A stretch of 61,133 nucleotides of DNA from Candidatus Nitrosocaldaceae archaeon (GCA_026002835.1 BPGC01000011.1:1-61133); one strand, 5' to 3'. Positions 8,768 through 18,214 are shown, counted from the stretch's first letter. The notes: a model not told the origin generated them from the sequence alone. Numbers and translations: made by a program.

Positions 8768-9920
8768 ATACTATCTCTCCATTTATCATTACTGCCTTTA
8801 TGCTATTAACATCTACTCTATGAACTATAGATGCATAAGGATCATGCATAGGCTCTAAATCTATAGAGTATTTATCTATGAATACAGCATCTGCTATTCT
8901 ATTATCTGCTATATATCCAGACTCTAATCTAAACATCTTAGCAGCATTTACAGTAACCATCTTCAATATCTCCTTAGCACTTATTGGATATCCTAATACT
9001 CTACTCGTCTTGAATAGATAATCCATCTCTCTAAATAGATCTGGAGAGTTTAGCATAACATTATCTGTGCCAATTGCTATATTACAATTGTTATCTAACA
9101 TACTTTTTACATCTGGTATTCCTACTCCTAGAACCGCATTTGCTCTTGGGCATATTACTATATTAGAATTTGATACTAGTTTAAGATCTTCTTTACTAGC
9201 ATTGGTCATATGCACAAGTATATCTGGCTTCAAATACTTGATTATTCTCTTTACATCACTAATGCCTAAATTATCTATCGATCTCTGATAAGATTCTCTA
9301 GACTCTGCTGCATGAATTGCTATTATCTTATCATCCCTAATGCTATTGAAGAATGCTAGAGCTTTATTGCTATACTCATTTGCTCCACTAATTCCTAATC
9401 CATCAGCATATTCTATAATCTTCTTAGCATCTTCTTTAACATCTTCAGGAAGATCTTGATCATTCTTTATTTGATCCATATCGAAGTAATAATTGATCCT
9501 TCCTAATGCTATTATATGCATATTGAATATGTTTACACTTCTTAACATCTCTATTCCTTCTAAGCCTCCTTCCCTAAAATCTGCAAATGTGGTTATTCCT
9601 CTTCTAAGCATAGATAAGATAGCATTCCTCATAAACGCTATGAGATGATCTTTATTGCTATTCTCTAATATCTTCTTCTTTATACCAAATATCGGGTTTA
9701 TTGATTGATCAAATGATAGATCTAATGATAGATCTTTTCCTATGGAATCTCCTATATGAGTATGAGCATTTATCAATCCTGGGATCATTAACAAACCTTC
9801 ACAATCTATCTCTTCATTAGTAGGATCGGATGAGAATCTATTATGCTTTATTGATATGTTAGCATTCTCTATATACTCTAAATCTTCTCCATAAAGCATG
9901 CTAATATTCTTTATAAACAA
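8754..9920 (-). CDS. Amidohydrolase (chlorohydrolase/deaminase type) in the riboflavin operon
   Basis: Metal-dependent hydrolase of the amidohydrolase superfamily, 388 residues. Metal ligands are visible at H53 and H55 (NAHTHIG), H203 (IHAAESRE), H237 (LVHMTN) and D286 (GTDN). The H203-xx-E206 pair is the proton-shuttle motif of the deaminase branch (cytosine, guanine, S-adenosylhomocysteine deaminases). The start is TTG at 9920, overlapping the end of arfA by 10 nt; its own end overlaps arfC by 14 nt. That tight position between two riboflavin genes suggests it works on a pyrimidine intermediate, either the missing deamination or the deformylation step. The substrate is inference; a generic nucleoside deaminase is the alternative. 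Confidence 0.88.
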   Translation of the reverse strand: MFIKNISMLYGEDLEYIENANISIKHNRFSSDPTNEEIDCEGLLMIPGLINAHTHIGDSIGKDLSLDLSFDQSINPIFGIKKKILENSNKDHLIAFMRNAILSMLRRGITTFADFREGGLEGIEMLRSVNIFNMHIIALGRINYYFDMDQIKNDQDLPEDVKEDAKKIIEYADGLGISGANEYSNKALAFFNSIRDDKIIAIHAAESRESYQRSIDNLGISDVKRIIKYLKPDILVHMTNASKEDLKLVSNSNIVICPRANAVLGVGIPDVKSMLDNNCNIAIGTDNVMLNSPDLFREMDYLFKTSRVLGYPISAKEILKMVTVNAAKMFRLESGYIADNRIADAVFIDKYSIDLEPMHDPYASIVHRVDVNSIKAVMINGEIVYGEL

Positions 9921-10654
9921 CTTAACTCGTATACCTTTTCTATCCTTCCTTCATACCTCATATCTCTTATTGTATCTAAGGCATTGGTAGCCATACTAGC
10001 AGCTTCTCTAGCTGTCTTTGCTTTACCTATACCGCATTTTAACTCTATATTCAACTCTTTACTAACTTTATCTATTATCATCAATGCTTCATCTTTACTA
10101 ATACCGTTAGATGGTATCATAAAATTATCTCCTCCTAGGAAGAATGTTAAAGCTTGACGATCCATGAATGCATATGCTAATTTTGCATATAGATCGAATA
10201 TTAATGCTGATATCTCATATGGCGATAATCTAGAACTTATTTTAGATGTGAAATGATCAACATCAACATGCATTATTTGCACATATCCATCTTCAAATTT
10301 AGATGATGATTCTATAACTTTATCATTGGAATTATTTCTAGCGTTATATGCATCTAGATGTGCTTGATATGGAGTCTTTCCTCTTCCTATAGCCATTGTT
10401 ATATCTAACTCATCATAAGATGATCTTATTGTATCTAGGATTTCTCTATGCTGTTCAATACTTATACCATTTGTTATCGCAAATATCTCATCAAACCTAT
10501 TAAAGAAAGCCAAACCATTACTCCTTGAGAACTGCATCTGTATATCGCTATACAACTTTGCTTGTAGCATCTGCAAAGCATGTTCTCTATCACTTCCTAG
10601 AGTTAATGTCCATGGTCCATAACCTTCAATCCTAATCAACGTTACTTGGATCAT
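9911..10654 (-). CDS. arfA: GTP cyclohydrolase III
   Basis: Catalyses the first step of archaeal riboflavin synthesis: GTP to the formylamino-pyrimidine nucleotide (FAPy). The N-terminus MIQVTLIRIEGYGPWTLTLG and the palm-like nucleotide-binding motif LGGDNFM, reminiscent of GGDEF domains, identify the family. Length is 247 residues. Its ATG overlaps the ribH stop as ATGA, and its end overlaps the amidohydrolase start by 10 nt. The next pathway step (ArfB deformylase) has no classical gene in the window. Confidence 0.95.
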   Translation of the reverse strand: MIQVTLIRIEGYGPWTLTLGSDREHALQMLQAKLYSDIQMQFSRSNGLAFFNRFDEIFAITNGISIEQHREILDTIRSSYDELDITMAIGRGKTPYQAHLDAYNARNNSNDKVIESSSKFEDGYVQIMHVDVDHFTSKISSRLSPYEISALIFDLYAKLAYAFMDRQALTFFLGGDNFMIPSNGISKDEALMIIDKVSKELNIELKCGIGKAKTAREAASMATNALDTIRDMRYEGRIEKVYELSCL

Positions 10655-11094
10655 CTTATAACCCTTTTATCCTCTTCCAACATCTTTAAACGTTTTACTA
10701 GGTTTACTGCTGCAGTAACTGCTCTAGTTGATACTGCATTTATTCTATCTTCCGCTTCTTCTTCACTCATACCTGGACCAGATATCCCTAGAGTTATAGG
10801 CTTGTTATACTTTACTGATAGATCAGCAATTAGCCTAGATGCATTAAATGCTACTACTTCATCATGCTTAGTTTCTCCTTTTATAACTGCTCCTAAAGTT
10901 ACTATAGCATCTATATCTTTCTTTAATAGATTTGAGATTGCTATAGGCATATCAAATGCTCCAGGAGTATAGAATATGTATTTAACCTCAGCAGAGAGTA
11001 ATTCTGCTTGCTTTAATGCTCTTTCTAACATACGAGATGTTATATTTTCATTAAATTCGCTAACTACTATCCCTAGCCTAATCTTATCGCTCAT
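10651..11094 (-). CDS. ribH: 6,7-dimethyl-8-ribityllumazine synthase
   Basis: Condenses ribityl-aminouracil with dihydroxybutanone phosphate to form lumazine, the penultimate step of riboflavin synthesis. Family motifs: GIVVSEFNENIT (substrate loop), TPGAFDMPIA, LGAVIKGETKHDEVV with the conserved catalytic histidine, and LGISGPG where most enzymes have FGVLT. The 147-residue length fits the capsid-forming family. It overlaps ribB by 11 nt upstream and arfA by 4 nt downstream. Confidence 0.96.
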   Translation of the reverse strand: MSDKIRLGIVVSEFNENITSRMLERALKQAELLSAEVKYIFYTPGAFDMPIAISNLLKKDIDAIVTLGAVIKGETKHDEVVAFNASRLIADLSVKYNKPITLGISGPGMSEEEAEDRINAVSTRAVTAAVNLVKRLKMLEEDKRVIR

Positions 11095-11764
11095 ATATAT
11101 TCAACCTTAGATATTCTCTAACTTCATCTGCGCTTATTAGCATAATATTATGTTTTGCTCCATACTCTCTTGCTTTCTCGATAGATAACGCTTCATGAGT
11201 TTGATCATCTAGCATCTCGCACATTGCAACAGCTGGAGTTATACCAGCCATCTTTGCTAATGCTATAGATAGTTCTGTATGTCCATTCCTCTCATTCAAC
11301 AATCCTTTCCTAGCAATTAATAAATGAACATGACCTGGAGCCTTGAATTCATTAAAGAACTTGTCTCTCGCATTGTAACCATCTTTTGCCAATCTGCATA
11401 TATTGCTCATACTACGAATTGTTAACGCTCTATCATTATCAGTTACTCCAGTGTATGTATCTTTATGATTTATTGTTATAGAGAATGAAGGTTCTTCCCC
11501 ATAAGGTGTTTTATTATAAACCAATTCCTTATACTCTTCTCTTAAAATTTCATGCATGTATCTCAAACCTAGAGAAGATGCTATGTTATTATCAATTGCC
11601 AAGCATATAAGCCCTCCAGCATCCTTCCTCATAATAGATATATGATTAGGCTTTATATGCTCAGCAGATATTATCATATCAACCTCATTCTCTCTAGAGT
11701 TACCATCATGTAAAAGTAGAAACCTTCCTTCTCTCAAAGAATTCAAAGCATCTTCTATCTTCAT
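11084..11764 (-). CDS. ribB: 3,4-dihydroxy-2-butanone 4-phosphate synthase
   Basis: Converts ribulose 5-phosphate to dihydroxybutanone phosphate plus formate, supplying the four-carbon unit for lumazine. Signatures are FLLLHDGNSRENEVDMIISA (the acidic metal site), the RAGHVHLL-type segment seen here as APGHVHLLIARKGLL, and NGHTELSIALAKMAGI. The protein is stand-alone (226 residues) with no GTP cyclohydrolase II domain, as usual in archaea that use ArfA. It overlaps ribH by 11 nt and is separated from ribE by 57 nt. Confidence 0.96.
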   Translation of the reverse strand: MKIEDALNSLREGRFLLLHDGNSRENEVDMIISAEHIKPNHISIMRKDAGGLICLAIDNNIASSLGLRYMHEILREEYKELVYNKTPYGEEPSFSITINHKDTYTGVTDNDRALTIRSMSNICRLAKDGYNARDKFFNEFKAPGHVHLLIARKGLLNERNGHTELSIALAKMAGITPAVAMCEMLDDQTHEALSIEKAREYGAKHNIMLISADEVREYLRLNIYER

Positions 11765-11821
11765 TATAGATATTTTATTGCTAGATATAATTATTAAATC
11801 TTACTACTTTTTTGGTATCTA

Positions 11822-12424
11822 CTAATTTTCTGGTAGATTTAACCTCTCTAGATATCTGCTTAATACATCAACCTCTAGGTTTACCTTATCTCCTTTACCC
11901 TTTACACCTAAAGTAGTATTTGCTAATGTATGTGGTATCAGTGCTACAGAGAATTTGTCATCATAAACGTTAACTACAGTTAGGCTTATACCATCTACTG
12001 CTATAGAACCTTTCTCTGCTATATACTTCATCAACCTTTTATCTATGACTCTGAATTGCATTATCGTCTGATCCTTCTCTTCTTTCTTATCTATTATCTC
12101 TGCTATACCATCTATATGTCCTAATACAAAATGCCCATCTAATGTATCACCTACCTTCAAGCTTCTCTCTATATTAACAATATCTCCTTCTCTTAATAAG
12201 CCTAATACAGTTCTACTTATAGTCTCCCCAACTAACTCAAACCTTACTATACTATCATATATCTTTACTACAGTCAAGCATGCTCCATTAACTGCTATAC
12301 TATCTCCTTCTTTAATATCTGATGTATCGCCTATATCTATATCTAGTATCATAGATCTGCCACTCTCTTCACTCTTCTCAATTCTCTTAACCTTTCCTAG
12401 ATTCTTTATTATACCAGTAAACAC
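11822..12424 (-). CDS. ribE: Riboflavin synthase, alpha-chain (bacterial) type
   Basis: Dismutates two lumazine molecules to riboflavin and ribityl-aminouracil. The protein starts with the diagnostic MFTGII and consists of two tandem lumazine-binding barrels: residues 1 to about 93 with SIAVNGACLTVV, and 94 to about 190 with GSIAVDGISLTVV. This is the bacterial/eukaryotic trimeric enzyme rather than the archaeal RibC type found in euryarchaea. The start is GTG. It is the first gene of the riboflavin cluster (ribE, ribB, ribH, arfA, amidohydrolase, arfC), all on the minus strand. Confidence 0.95.
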   Translation of the reverse strand: MFTGIIKNLGKVKRIEKSEESGRSMILDIDIGDTSDIKEGDSIAVNGACLTVVKIYDSIVRFELVGETISRTVLGLLREGDIVNIERSLKVGDTLDGHFVLGHIDGIAEIIDKKEEKDQTIMQFRVIDKRLMKYIAEKGSIAVDGISLTVVNVYDDKFSVALIPHTLANTTLGVKGKGDKVNLEVDVLSRYLERLNLPEN

Positions 12425-12500
12425 AATAATCCATCATTAATATTAGATTATAAACGTTTAATATGCTAGCTTATATATGAGATTAGTAATTATAGACTAA

Positions 12501-13565
12501 ATGAGTTCAGTGCTACCGATAAAAGAGTATGCACATCTTATAGAGCTTCCTAGAAGAGTGCTTATAGGATATGATGTTATAAAACATCTTGGTAAATTTG
12601 TTATTGAACTAGTAGAAGATACTAGGGAGGTTGCTATTGTTACTGGTCCAAATATAATAAAATACTTAGGAAGGTTTTGTGAAGAATCGCTAAGTGATGA
12701 AGGTATAAGATATAATTGGTTTATTGCAAATAATGCTAATAAAGATACTGTAAATATGTTAGAGAAGAAGATAGATGCCGATACAATAATAGGATTTGGA
12801 GGAGGAAAATCTGTTGATGTTGCTAAGAGTATAGCATATAATCTAGAGAAACCGTTTATTAGCGTACCTACTTCAGCATCACATGATGGAATAGCTAGTC
12901 CATTTGCTTCAATAAGAGGAAATGATAAACCATATTCGTTAACAACTAGGATGCCAGTAGGAATACTAGCAGATGTTAAGGTTATTAGTGAAGCACCTAA
13001 AAGATTACTTGCTAGTGGTTGTGGAGATCTATTAGCAAAGATAACTGCTGTAAGAGATTGGCAGCTAGCAAGAGATGAGAACGGAGAATATTTTGGCAGT
13101 TATTCAGCAAACTTGGCATCTTTGAGTGCTAGCATAATAATGGAAGAAGCAAAAGATATTGCTAATTATAAAGAGTTTACTAGAACTGTAGTTGAAGCAT
13201 TAATAAGCAGTGGTGTTGCAGCTGGTATAGCTGGCAGCAGTAGACCATGCTCTGGTTCTGAGCATCTATTCAGCCATGCATTAGAGTATATTGCTCCTAA
13301 CAAAGGGTTACATGGAGAAAGATGTGGTTTAGGAACGATAATGATGGCTAAGCTTCATGGTTTGGATTGGGAGAAGATAATAGATACATTGAAGAATATT
13401 GATGCTCCTACAACTGCATATGAGATTGGTATTACTAGAGATGAAGTTGTAAAAGCATTAGTTATTGCTAAAGATATCAGACCTGAGAGATATACTATAT
13501 TACACAAGATAAATATTGATGAAGAAAAGGCATTTGAACTTGCCAAATCTACAGGTATAATATGA
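12501..13565 (+). CDS. egsA: sn-glycerol-1-phosphate dehydrogenase
   Basis: Reduces dihydroxyacetone phosphate to sn-glycerol-1-phosphate, which sets the stereochemistry of archaeal lipids. The NAD(P)-binding motif is GFGGGKSVDVAKSIAY. Zinc-site residues are visible in SASHDGIASP, GSEHLFSHALEY and LHGERCG. Length is 354 residues. A TTATATA box lies about 28 nt before the ATG. The lipid pathway continues with the GGGP synthase at 59550. The stop abuts the convergent FKBP gene. Confidence 0.96.
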   Translation: MSSVLPIKEYAHLIELPRRVLIGYDVIKHLGKFVIELVEDTREVAIVTGPNIIKYLGRFCEESLSDEGIRYNWFIANNANKDTVNMLEKKIDADTIIGFGGGKSVDVAKSIAYNLEKPFISVPTSASHDGIASPFASIRGNDKPYSLTTRMPVGILADVKVISEAPKRLLASGCGDLLAKITAVRDWQLARDENGEYFGSYSANLASLSASIIMEEAKDIANYKEFTRTVVEALISSGVAAGIAGSSRPCSGSEHLFSHALEYIAPNKGLHGERCGLGTIMMAKLHGLDWEKIIDTLKNIDAPTTAYEIGITRDEVVKALVIAKDIRPERYTILHKINIDEEKAFELAKSTGII

Positions 13566-14288
13566 TCATTCTTTCTTTGCTACAGATTCCTCTTTCTCTT
13601 CTTTAACTTCTCTTTCATAACTTTCTATGAACCTTATCTTGTTTATGCTTCCAACATATCTTAGAATATCATTTGCTATTGCCCTCTTGATTATCTGCAA
13701 ACCTTCTTGTAATACATATTCATTAGGGATCTCTATATCTAACTTATCATCTTCTCTAACAAACTTTAGTTTATCTTCTTCTATTGGTAATCTTCTCCTT
13801 ATCAATGCTTTGATCTTCTCCTCATCATCCTCTAACTTCTTTAGTATCTGTAATGAGTACTCTAAAGTTTTTCCAGCTAGTTTATGATTAAAATCTATCT
13901 GAACTCTTCCAGACCCTATGAACCTAACGATGCCTATCTTATTATCCATCTCTATAGCATCTCCAACTTTAACTTCCTCAGCCTTATCTCCTAACCTTCG
14001 TAATGGTATCATCTTTACCTTCTTCTGATCCCAATTCCCAAATGCTTTTGATGGTGGAACTTCAATAGTTAGATTATCTCCAACATTTGCATTTAACAAT
14101 GCTTCATCTACTCCTTTTAGTATCCATCCTTCTCCTACTGCTAATAATCTAGGTTCATATACTCTATTTGGATCATAGATATTACCTTTCTTTGCATCTT
14201 CTTCTATTGTAGTCTCTATTACCTCACCAGTATCCTTCACTCTAGCAGTATAATTAACTAATATCAATGAGCCTTTCTCTAATGGCAT
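13566..14288 (-). CDS. FKBP-type peptidyl-prolyl isomerase, long archaeal form
   Basis: Prolyl isomerase and likely chaperone. The first 70 residues and about 115-150 form the FKBP core (GSLILVNYTARVKDTGEVIE, GEGWILKGVDEALL, PSKAFG). An IF/SlyD-like insert lies in the flap (VKVGDAIEMDNKIGIVRFIG, DFNHKLAGKTLEYSLQI). A charged extra domain of about 90 residues follows, as in long archaeal FKBPs, ending in a Glu/Lys-rich tail. No signal peptide is seen, so it acts in the cytoplasm. Length is 240 residues. Confidence 0.93.
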   Translation of the reverse strand: MPLEKGSLILVNYTARVKDTGEVIETTIEEDAKKGNIYDPNRVYEPRLLAVGEGWILKGVDEALLNANVGDNLTIEVPPSKAFGNWDQKKVKMIPLRRLGDKAEEVKVGDAIEMDNKIGIVRFIGSGRVQIDFNHKLAGKTLEYSLQILKKLEDDEEKIKALIRRRLPIEEDKLKFVREDDKLDIEIPNEYVLQEGLQIIKRAIANDILRYVGSINKIRFIESYEREVKEEKEESVAKKE

Positions 14289-14338
14289 AAAAGCGAGTAT
14301 AATGCTGCCTTATATTAATCTTGCAAAAAATTTGGTGT

Positions 14339-15493
14339 TTATAATGCTTTTAACTTATCTTCTGCAACCGCTATACCATCATTCTCTATATCTATTCCTA
14401 GCATCTTCATTGCTCCTGCTATAGCTGATAATGTTCTTAATACATGATATCTATGAACCTCACCCATAGAACCTACTCTCCATACTTTTCCTTTAAGTTC
14501 TCCAAATCCTCCAGCTACCAATACTCTGAACTCTCTTGCTAATAACCCTCTAAATTTCTTATCCTCCATATTATCCTTATAATTTACTGCCAATACAGTT
14601 CTAGATCTGAACTCTGGCTTTGCAAATGGAGTAAAGCCCATGGCTTCTAGTGCTGCATAGAATGCTTCTGAGCATATCTTATGCCTATTTATCCTATTCT
14701 CTAACCCTTCTTCTAATATTATATTCAATGCCTCATTATAAGCGAAGAATAATGGCAATGCTGGAGTAAATGGAGTCTCTGTGCTATTCTCATAATACTT
14801 GAAATACCTTGGTATGTTAAGATATAATGTATTAGGAGGGTTATTCTCCATAAACTCTCTTGCCCTTTTACTTATGGATAGCATTGCTAAACCTGGAGGT
14901 GCTGCTATAGCCTTTTGAGTAGCAGTTATGCATATATCAACATTCCATTTATCCACTGGCAGATCATCTCCTCCAAGATTGGATACAGCATCAACTACAT
15001 AATACGCTCCATACTTGCTAGTTATCTCAGATGCTTTATCTAACCATGGTATCCTAGTTCCAGTTGATGTTTCATTATAAACAACATACAACGCTTTAGC
15101 ATCTTTATTATTCTCAAATGCTTCCTCTACTTTATCTAACCCTACTACTTCATCATAATTTGATTCTAGCCTAATAGCTTCTCCTCCAGCATTCTCTATC
15201 ATAGTTGCTAGTCTACTGCTAAACTCTCCATTCACTGGTATGATTACCTTATCTCCTTTCCTTATCAAGTTAACTACAGATGCCTCAACCCCTCCAGTTC
15301 CAGAGGTTGTTAAGATAAGCATATCGTTATCTGTCTGGAATACCTTTTGGCTCTTCTCTCTAACTTGCTTATATAATATTCTGAAATCATCGCTTCTATG
15401 GTTTATTATCGGGGTTGTCATAGCTTGCATTACTCTATGTGGTACATTAGTAGGACCTGGTACCATTACTAAATACTCTGGTGGGTAACTCAT
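14339..15493 (-). CDS. Class V aminotransferase (serine/alanine-glyoxylate type)
   Basis: PLP-dependent aminotransferase of the serine--pyruvate/alanine--glyoxylate family, 384 residues. The PLP lysine is K194 (TATQKAIAAPPGL). Other marks are the N-terminal MVPGPTNVP, the phosphate-binding TSGTGGVEA and the PLP-contacting aspartate in VVDAVSNLGG. It probably interconverts glyoxylate/glycine, serine and alanine; the exact amino donor cannot be read from sequence. It is monocistronic, downstream of the divergent nadM region. Confidence 0.92.
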   Translation of the reverse strand: MSYPPEYLVMVPGPTNVPHRVMQAMTTPIINHRSDDFRILYKQVREKSQKVFQTDNDMLILTTSGTGGVEASVVNLIRKGDKVIIPVNGEFSSRLATMIENAGGEAIRLESNYDEVVGLDKVEEAFENNKDAKALYVVYNETSTGTRIPWLDKASEITSKYGAYYVVDAVSNLGGDDLPVDKWNVDICITATQKAIAAPPGLAMLSISKRAREFMENNPPNTLYLNIPRYFKYYENSTETPFTPALPLFFAYNEALNIILEEGLENRINRHKICSEAFYAALEAMGFTPFAKPEFRSRTVLAVNYKDNMEDKKFRGLLAREFRVLVAGGFGELKGKVWRVGSMGEVHRYHVLRTLSAIAGAMKMLGIDIENDGIAVAEDKLKAL

Positions 15494-15560
15494 GATATGG
15501 AGAAGATTAATGGGTTATTTATATCATCTAATTTAAGTTTTTATCGCTAGAGATAAAATA

Positions 15561-16061
15561 TTATCTGTATAACAATTTTATTCTATTAATACCATCTATC
15601 TTTTCGATAATACTAGCAGCCTCTTTAGATACCAAATGCTTCCATTCTTCATCATTAGCAATCCTTTTCCTTATCTCTGTGCCAGATAATATACTTCTAT
15701 CTTTCAGTTCTACTTCCATAACCTTTTTACCTTCTTCTTTAAACAACAATTCAGTTAAAGGATCGTTAGTAAATACAATATCATAATTTGGGACTAGCAT
15801 ATTTATTGATCTAGTCCAGATGTAATGATAATTAGCATCAAATATTGGTATAGCATACCAGTTGCTTATATTATTAGCATCTAAAGTAGCCTTTATCATA
15901 GATAATCTCTCTCCAGCAGTAAATGGATTTCTAGGTTCATGGCTCTTCTGAGCAGAACCAATAACTATCCATAACATATCAACTTTAGATAAAGCATACT
16001 TTACCGCTTCTATATGACCTAGATGGAACGGTTGGAACCTTCCTACTAACAAACCTTCCAT
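15561..16061 (-). CDS. nadM: Nicotinamide-nucleotide adenylyltransferase
   Basis: Makes NAD from NMN and ATP (also the nicotinate form). The nucleotidyltransferase HxGH signature appears as GRFQPFHLGHIEAV, the nucleotide-binding SAQKSHEPRNPFTAGER follows, and the C-terminal SILSGTEIRKRI matches the ISTGT-type motif. The 166-residue length is typical of archaeal NadM. It is divergent from rtcA; both promoters must fit in the 48-bp gap. Confidence 0.96.
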   Translation of the reverse strand: MEGLLVGRFQPFHLGHIEAVKYALSKVDMLWIVIGSAQKSHEPRNPFTAGERLSMIKATLDANNISNWYAIPIFDANYHYIWTRSINMLVPNYDIVFTNDPLTELLFKEEGKKVMEVELKDRSILSGTEIRKRIANDEEWKHLVSKEAASIIEKIDGINRIKLLYR

Positions 16062-16109
16062 AACAGGCTATATTATAACATTAAATATATACTCTTATAA
16101 TCTGATGAT

Positions 16110-17141
16110 ATGATAACAATAGATGGCTCCTATGGCGAAGGAGGAGGGCAGATATTAAGGAGTGCAATAGCATTATCTGTTATAACAAACAAGCCTATAG
16201 AGATAATAAATATAAGAGCAAAACGAAGCAATCCAGGTCTAAGACCTCAACATATAGCTGCTATAAAATTATTAGCAGAGTTAGCAGATGCTGAGGTCTA
16301 TAATCTTAAGATAGGTTCTAGTAATATACGATTTATACCAAATAAGATAACAAAAGATAAGATAAGGTTTGATATAGGAACTGCTGGAAGTATACCGCTT
16401 GTCTTACAAGCCATCATACCAGCTATAAGTTTATCAAACAATCATGCTGAGGTAGAATTGATAGGAGGAACTGATGTTAGATGGAGCCCAACTATAGATT
16501 ATATTTCATATGTGTTGAGAGATGCTTACAAGGCAATAGGTATAGAATTTAGTTTAGAGGTAATTAGGAGAGGATACTATCCTAAAGGAGGAGGTATAGT
16601 AAGATGTATAATAAAGCCTTCAAAGGTTAATCCAATTGAACTTTTATCAACGCCTAGAGTTGAACCAAAGATAGTAAGCATATGCTCAATGCTACCAAAA
16701 CATGTTGCAGAAAGACAGATAGCTGCAGCATTATCTAGACTAGAGAAAGAAGGTATAAGGTGTAATTCATACTCATTATCAATTGCTAGAGCTATCTCAC
16801 CAGGTTCTTCAATCCTTGTTTATGCTACTAGTGATTATGGTCCATTTATAGGAGGTGATGCTATAGGTGAGAAAGGTAAACCAGCAGAACGAGTTGGCTT
16901 GGAAGCAGCTGAGTATTTCCTTAAACCGTATTTAAATAATGCTAGCGTTGATGCGCATCTAGCAGATATGCTTGTATTACCATTAAGCGTAGCAGATGAT
17001 ACCTCTAGATTTGTTGTTGATGAGATAAGCAAACATCTTGAGACAAACCTGTATATAGTAAAGAGCATAATAGGTTGTGATTATTCTATAGATAAGTATG
17101 ATTCTAATTATCTAGTAACTATAAGCCCGAATCAAGAATAG
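16110..17141 (+). CDS. rtcA: RNA 3'-terminal phosphate cyclase
   Basis: ATP-dependent enzyme that converts RNA 3'-phosphate to the 2',3'-cyclic phosphate during RNA repair or processing. The N-terminus GSYGEGGGQILRSAIALS and the RPQH motif are diagnostic. H283 in DAHLADMLVLPLS corresponds to the histidine that becomes adenylylated. Length is 343 residues. The 3' end overlaps the convergent CopD-like gene by 23 nt. No rtcB lies nearby. Confidence 0.95.
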   Translation: MITIDGSYGEGGGQILRSAIALSVITNKPIEIINIRAKRSNPGLRPQHIAAIKLLAELADAEVYNLKIGSSNIRFIPNKITKDKIRFDIGTAGSIPLVLQAIIPAISLSNNHAEVELIGGTDVRWSPTIDYISYVLRDAYKAIGIEFSLEVIRRGYYPKGGGIVRCIIKPSKVNPIELLSTPRVEPKIVSICSMLPKHVAERQIAAALSRLEKEGIRCNSYSLSIARAISPGSSILVYATSDYGPFIGGDAIGEKGKPAERVGLEAAEYFLKPYLNNASVDAHLADMLVLPLSVADDTSRFVVDEISKHLETNLYIVKSIIGCDYSIDKYDSNYLVTISPNQE

Positions 17142-17601
17142 CTGCTAATAACAATATTACTACAGATAATATTACTGTCAATCTTCCTATATTGATTATC
17201 TTACCTCTAAGCTTATCTATTGATGCTTGATCATATCTATCCAAATTATCTTCCAATCTATTCCATAATACCCTAACATGTATTATATATGCTAATGTCA
17301 TAGATATAACTAGAATTACTTTTATTATCAAGATTATACCATATGTAGAATCTAGATTCCCATTGATTATGAAGAATCTGGCATTATATATTCCAGTAGC
17401 AAATAATATAAAAAGGGAAGGTAGAGCTATCTTGTTAAACCTTCTACCTAAATTAACTATAAATATTGTGCGCTCTTTTGGATTCATATTAATATTCCTT
17501 AAATATGGTCCTACTACTATGCCTATAAAGATAGAACCTCCAACCCATATACTCGTTGCAACTAAATGTATCCATATTATCAAAGAGTCAACTAAAGCCA
17601 T
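17119..17601 (-). CDS. CopD-like integral membrane protein
   Basis: Four-helix membrane protein of 160 residues. The first helix carries IIWIHLVATSIWVGGSIF, the histidine-bearing hallmark of the CopD/YcnJ family involved in copper handling. A second conserved histidine lies in AYIIHVRVLWNRL. Thaumarchaea are rich in copper proteins, so a copper role is plausible but not shown. The 3' end overlaps rtcA by 23 nt on the opposite strand. Confidence 0.75.
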   Translation of the reverse strand: MALVDSLIIWIHLVATSIWVGGSIFIGIVVGPYLRNINMNPKERTIFIVNLGRRFNKIALPSLFILFATGIYNARFFIINGNLDSTYGIILIIKVILVISMTLAYIIHVRVLWNRLEDNLDRYDQASIDKLRGKIINIGRLTVILSVVILLLAAILDSGL

Positions 17602-17701
17602 CTCTTAGCACTATACAATTGCAAGATATATATCATTATTAATAAATTCTTATCTATTATGATTCATAACATTTTAATGAGTATTTTAACAAGCAGATGG
17701 T

Positions 17702-18214
17702 ATGATACTATATAGAAGAGGTAAAATATTTGTGGCTGCTATTATTGTAGGAGCTATAATAGTATTTACTGCTATGTATATAGGAGCAAATCAACAAGCA
17801 GCTATTTTAGAAGAGGATGTTGGTATAGATCTAAAGGATGTAAGGTTCAAGAGTTTTGATGAAGAGAATAATATTATAGTATTAGAGGTTACATTTGAGT
17901 TTAGTAATAATTCAGATACAGTTATGACTGTAGGAGAAGTAGTATATGATCTGTTAGCAGATGATAACTTTGTATGTAAAGGTGGTAAATCATATAGGGA
18001 TATACCATTGATAGGCAGACCTCAAATATTCGCATTTGGTATATCAGGACCAGTAAGAACAGAATGTGAAGTTGCTAAGAATAGCGTTAGCGAAGATATA
18101 TGGAATGCCATATTAAATGGTAATATGGGTGATTACACATGGAGAACTCAAGGAAGAGCTGAGGTAGAAACCTCGATAAGTGTCATAACTAAGGAGTTCG
18201 ATCTCTGGATCTAA
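17702..18214 (+). CDS. Membrane-anchored LEA14/WHy-like protein
   Basis: A short cytoplasmic start, one membrane helix (IFVAAIIVGAIIVFTAMYIGA), then an external beta-sandwich-like domain. The central pattern (LKDVRFKSF, VLEVTFEFSNNSDTVMTVGEVVYDL) resembles LEA14/WHy domains. The 170-residue protein shares architecture and order of motifs with the gene at 33762-34283, so the two look like distant paralogs. Two cysteines in the external domain (FVCKGG and TECEVA) could form a disulfide. Function unknown. Confidence 0.7.
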   Translation: MILYRRGKIFVAAIIVGAIIVFTAMYIGANQQAAILEEDVGIDLKDVRFKSFDEENNIIVLEVTFEFSNNSDTVMTVGEVVYDLLADDNFVCKGGKSYRDIPLIGRPQIFAFGISGPVRTECEVAKNSVSEDIWNAILNGNMGDYTWRTQGRAEVETSISVITKEFDLWI

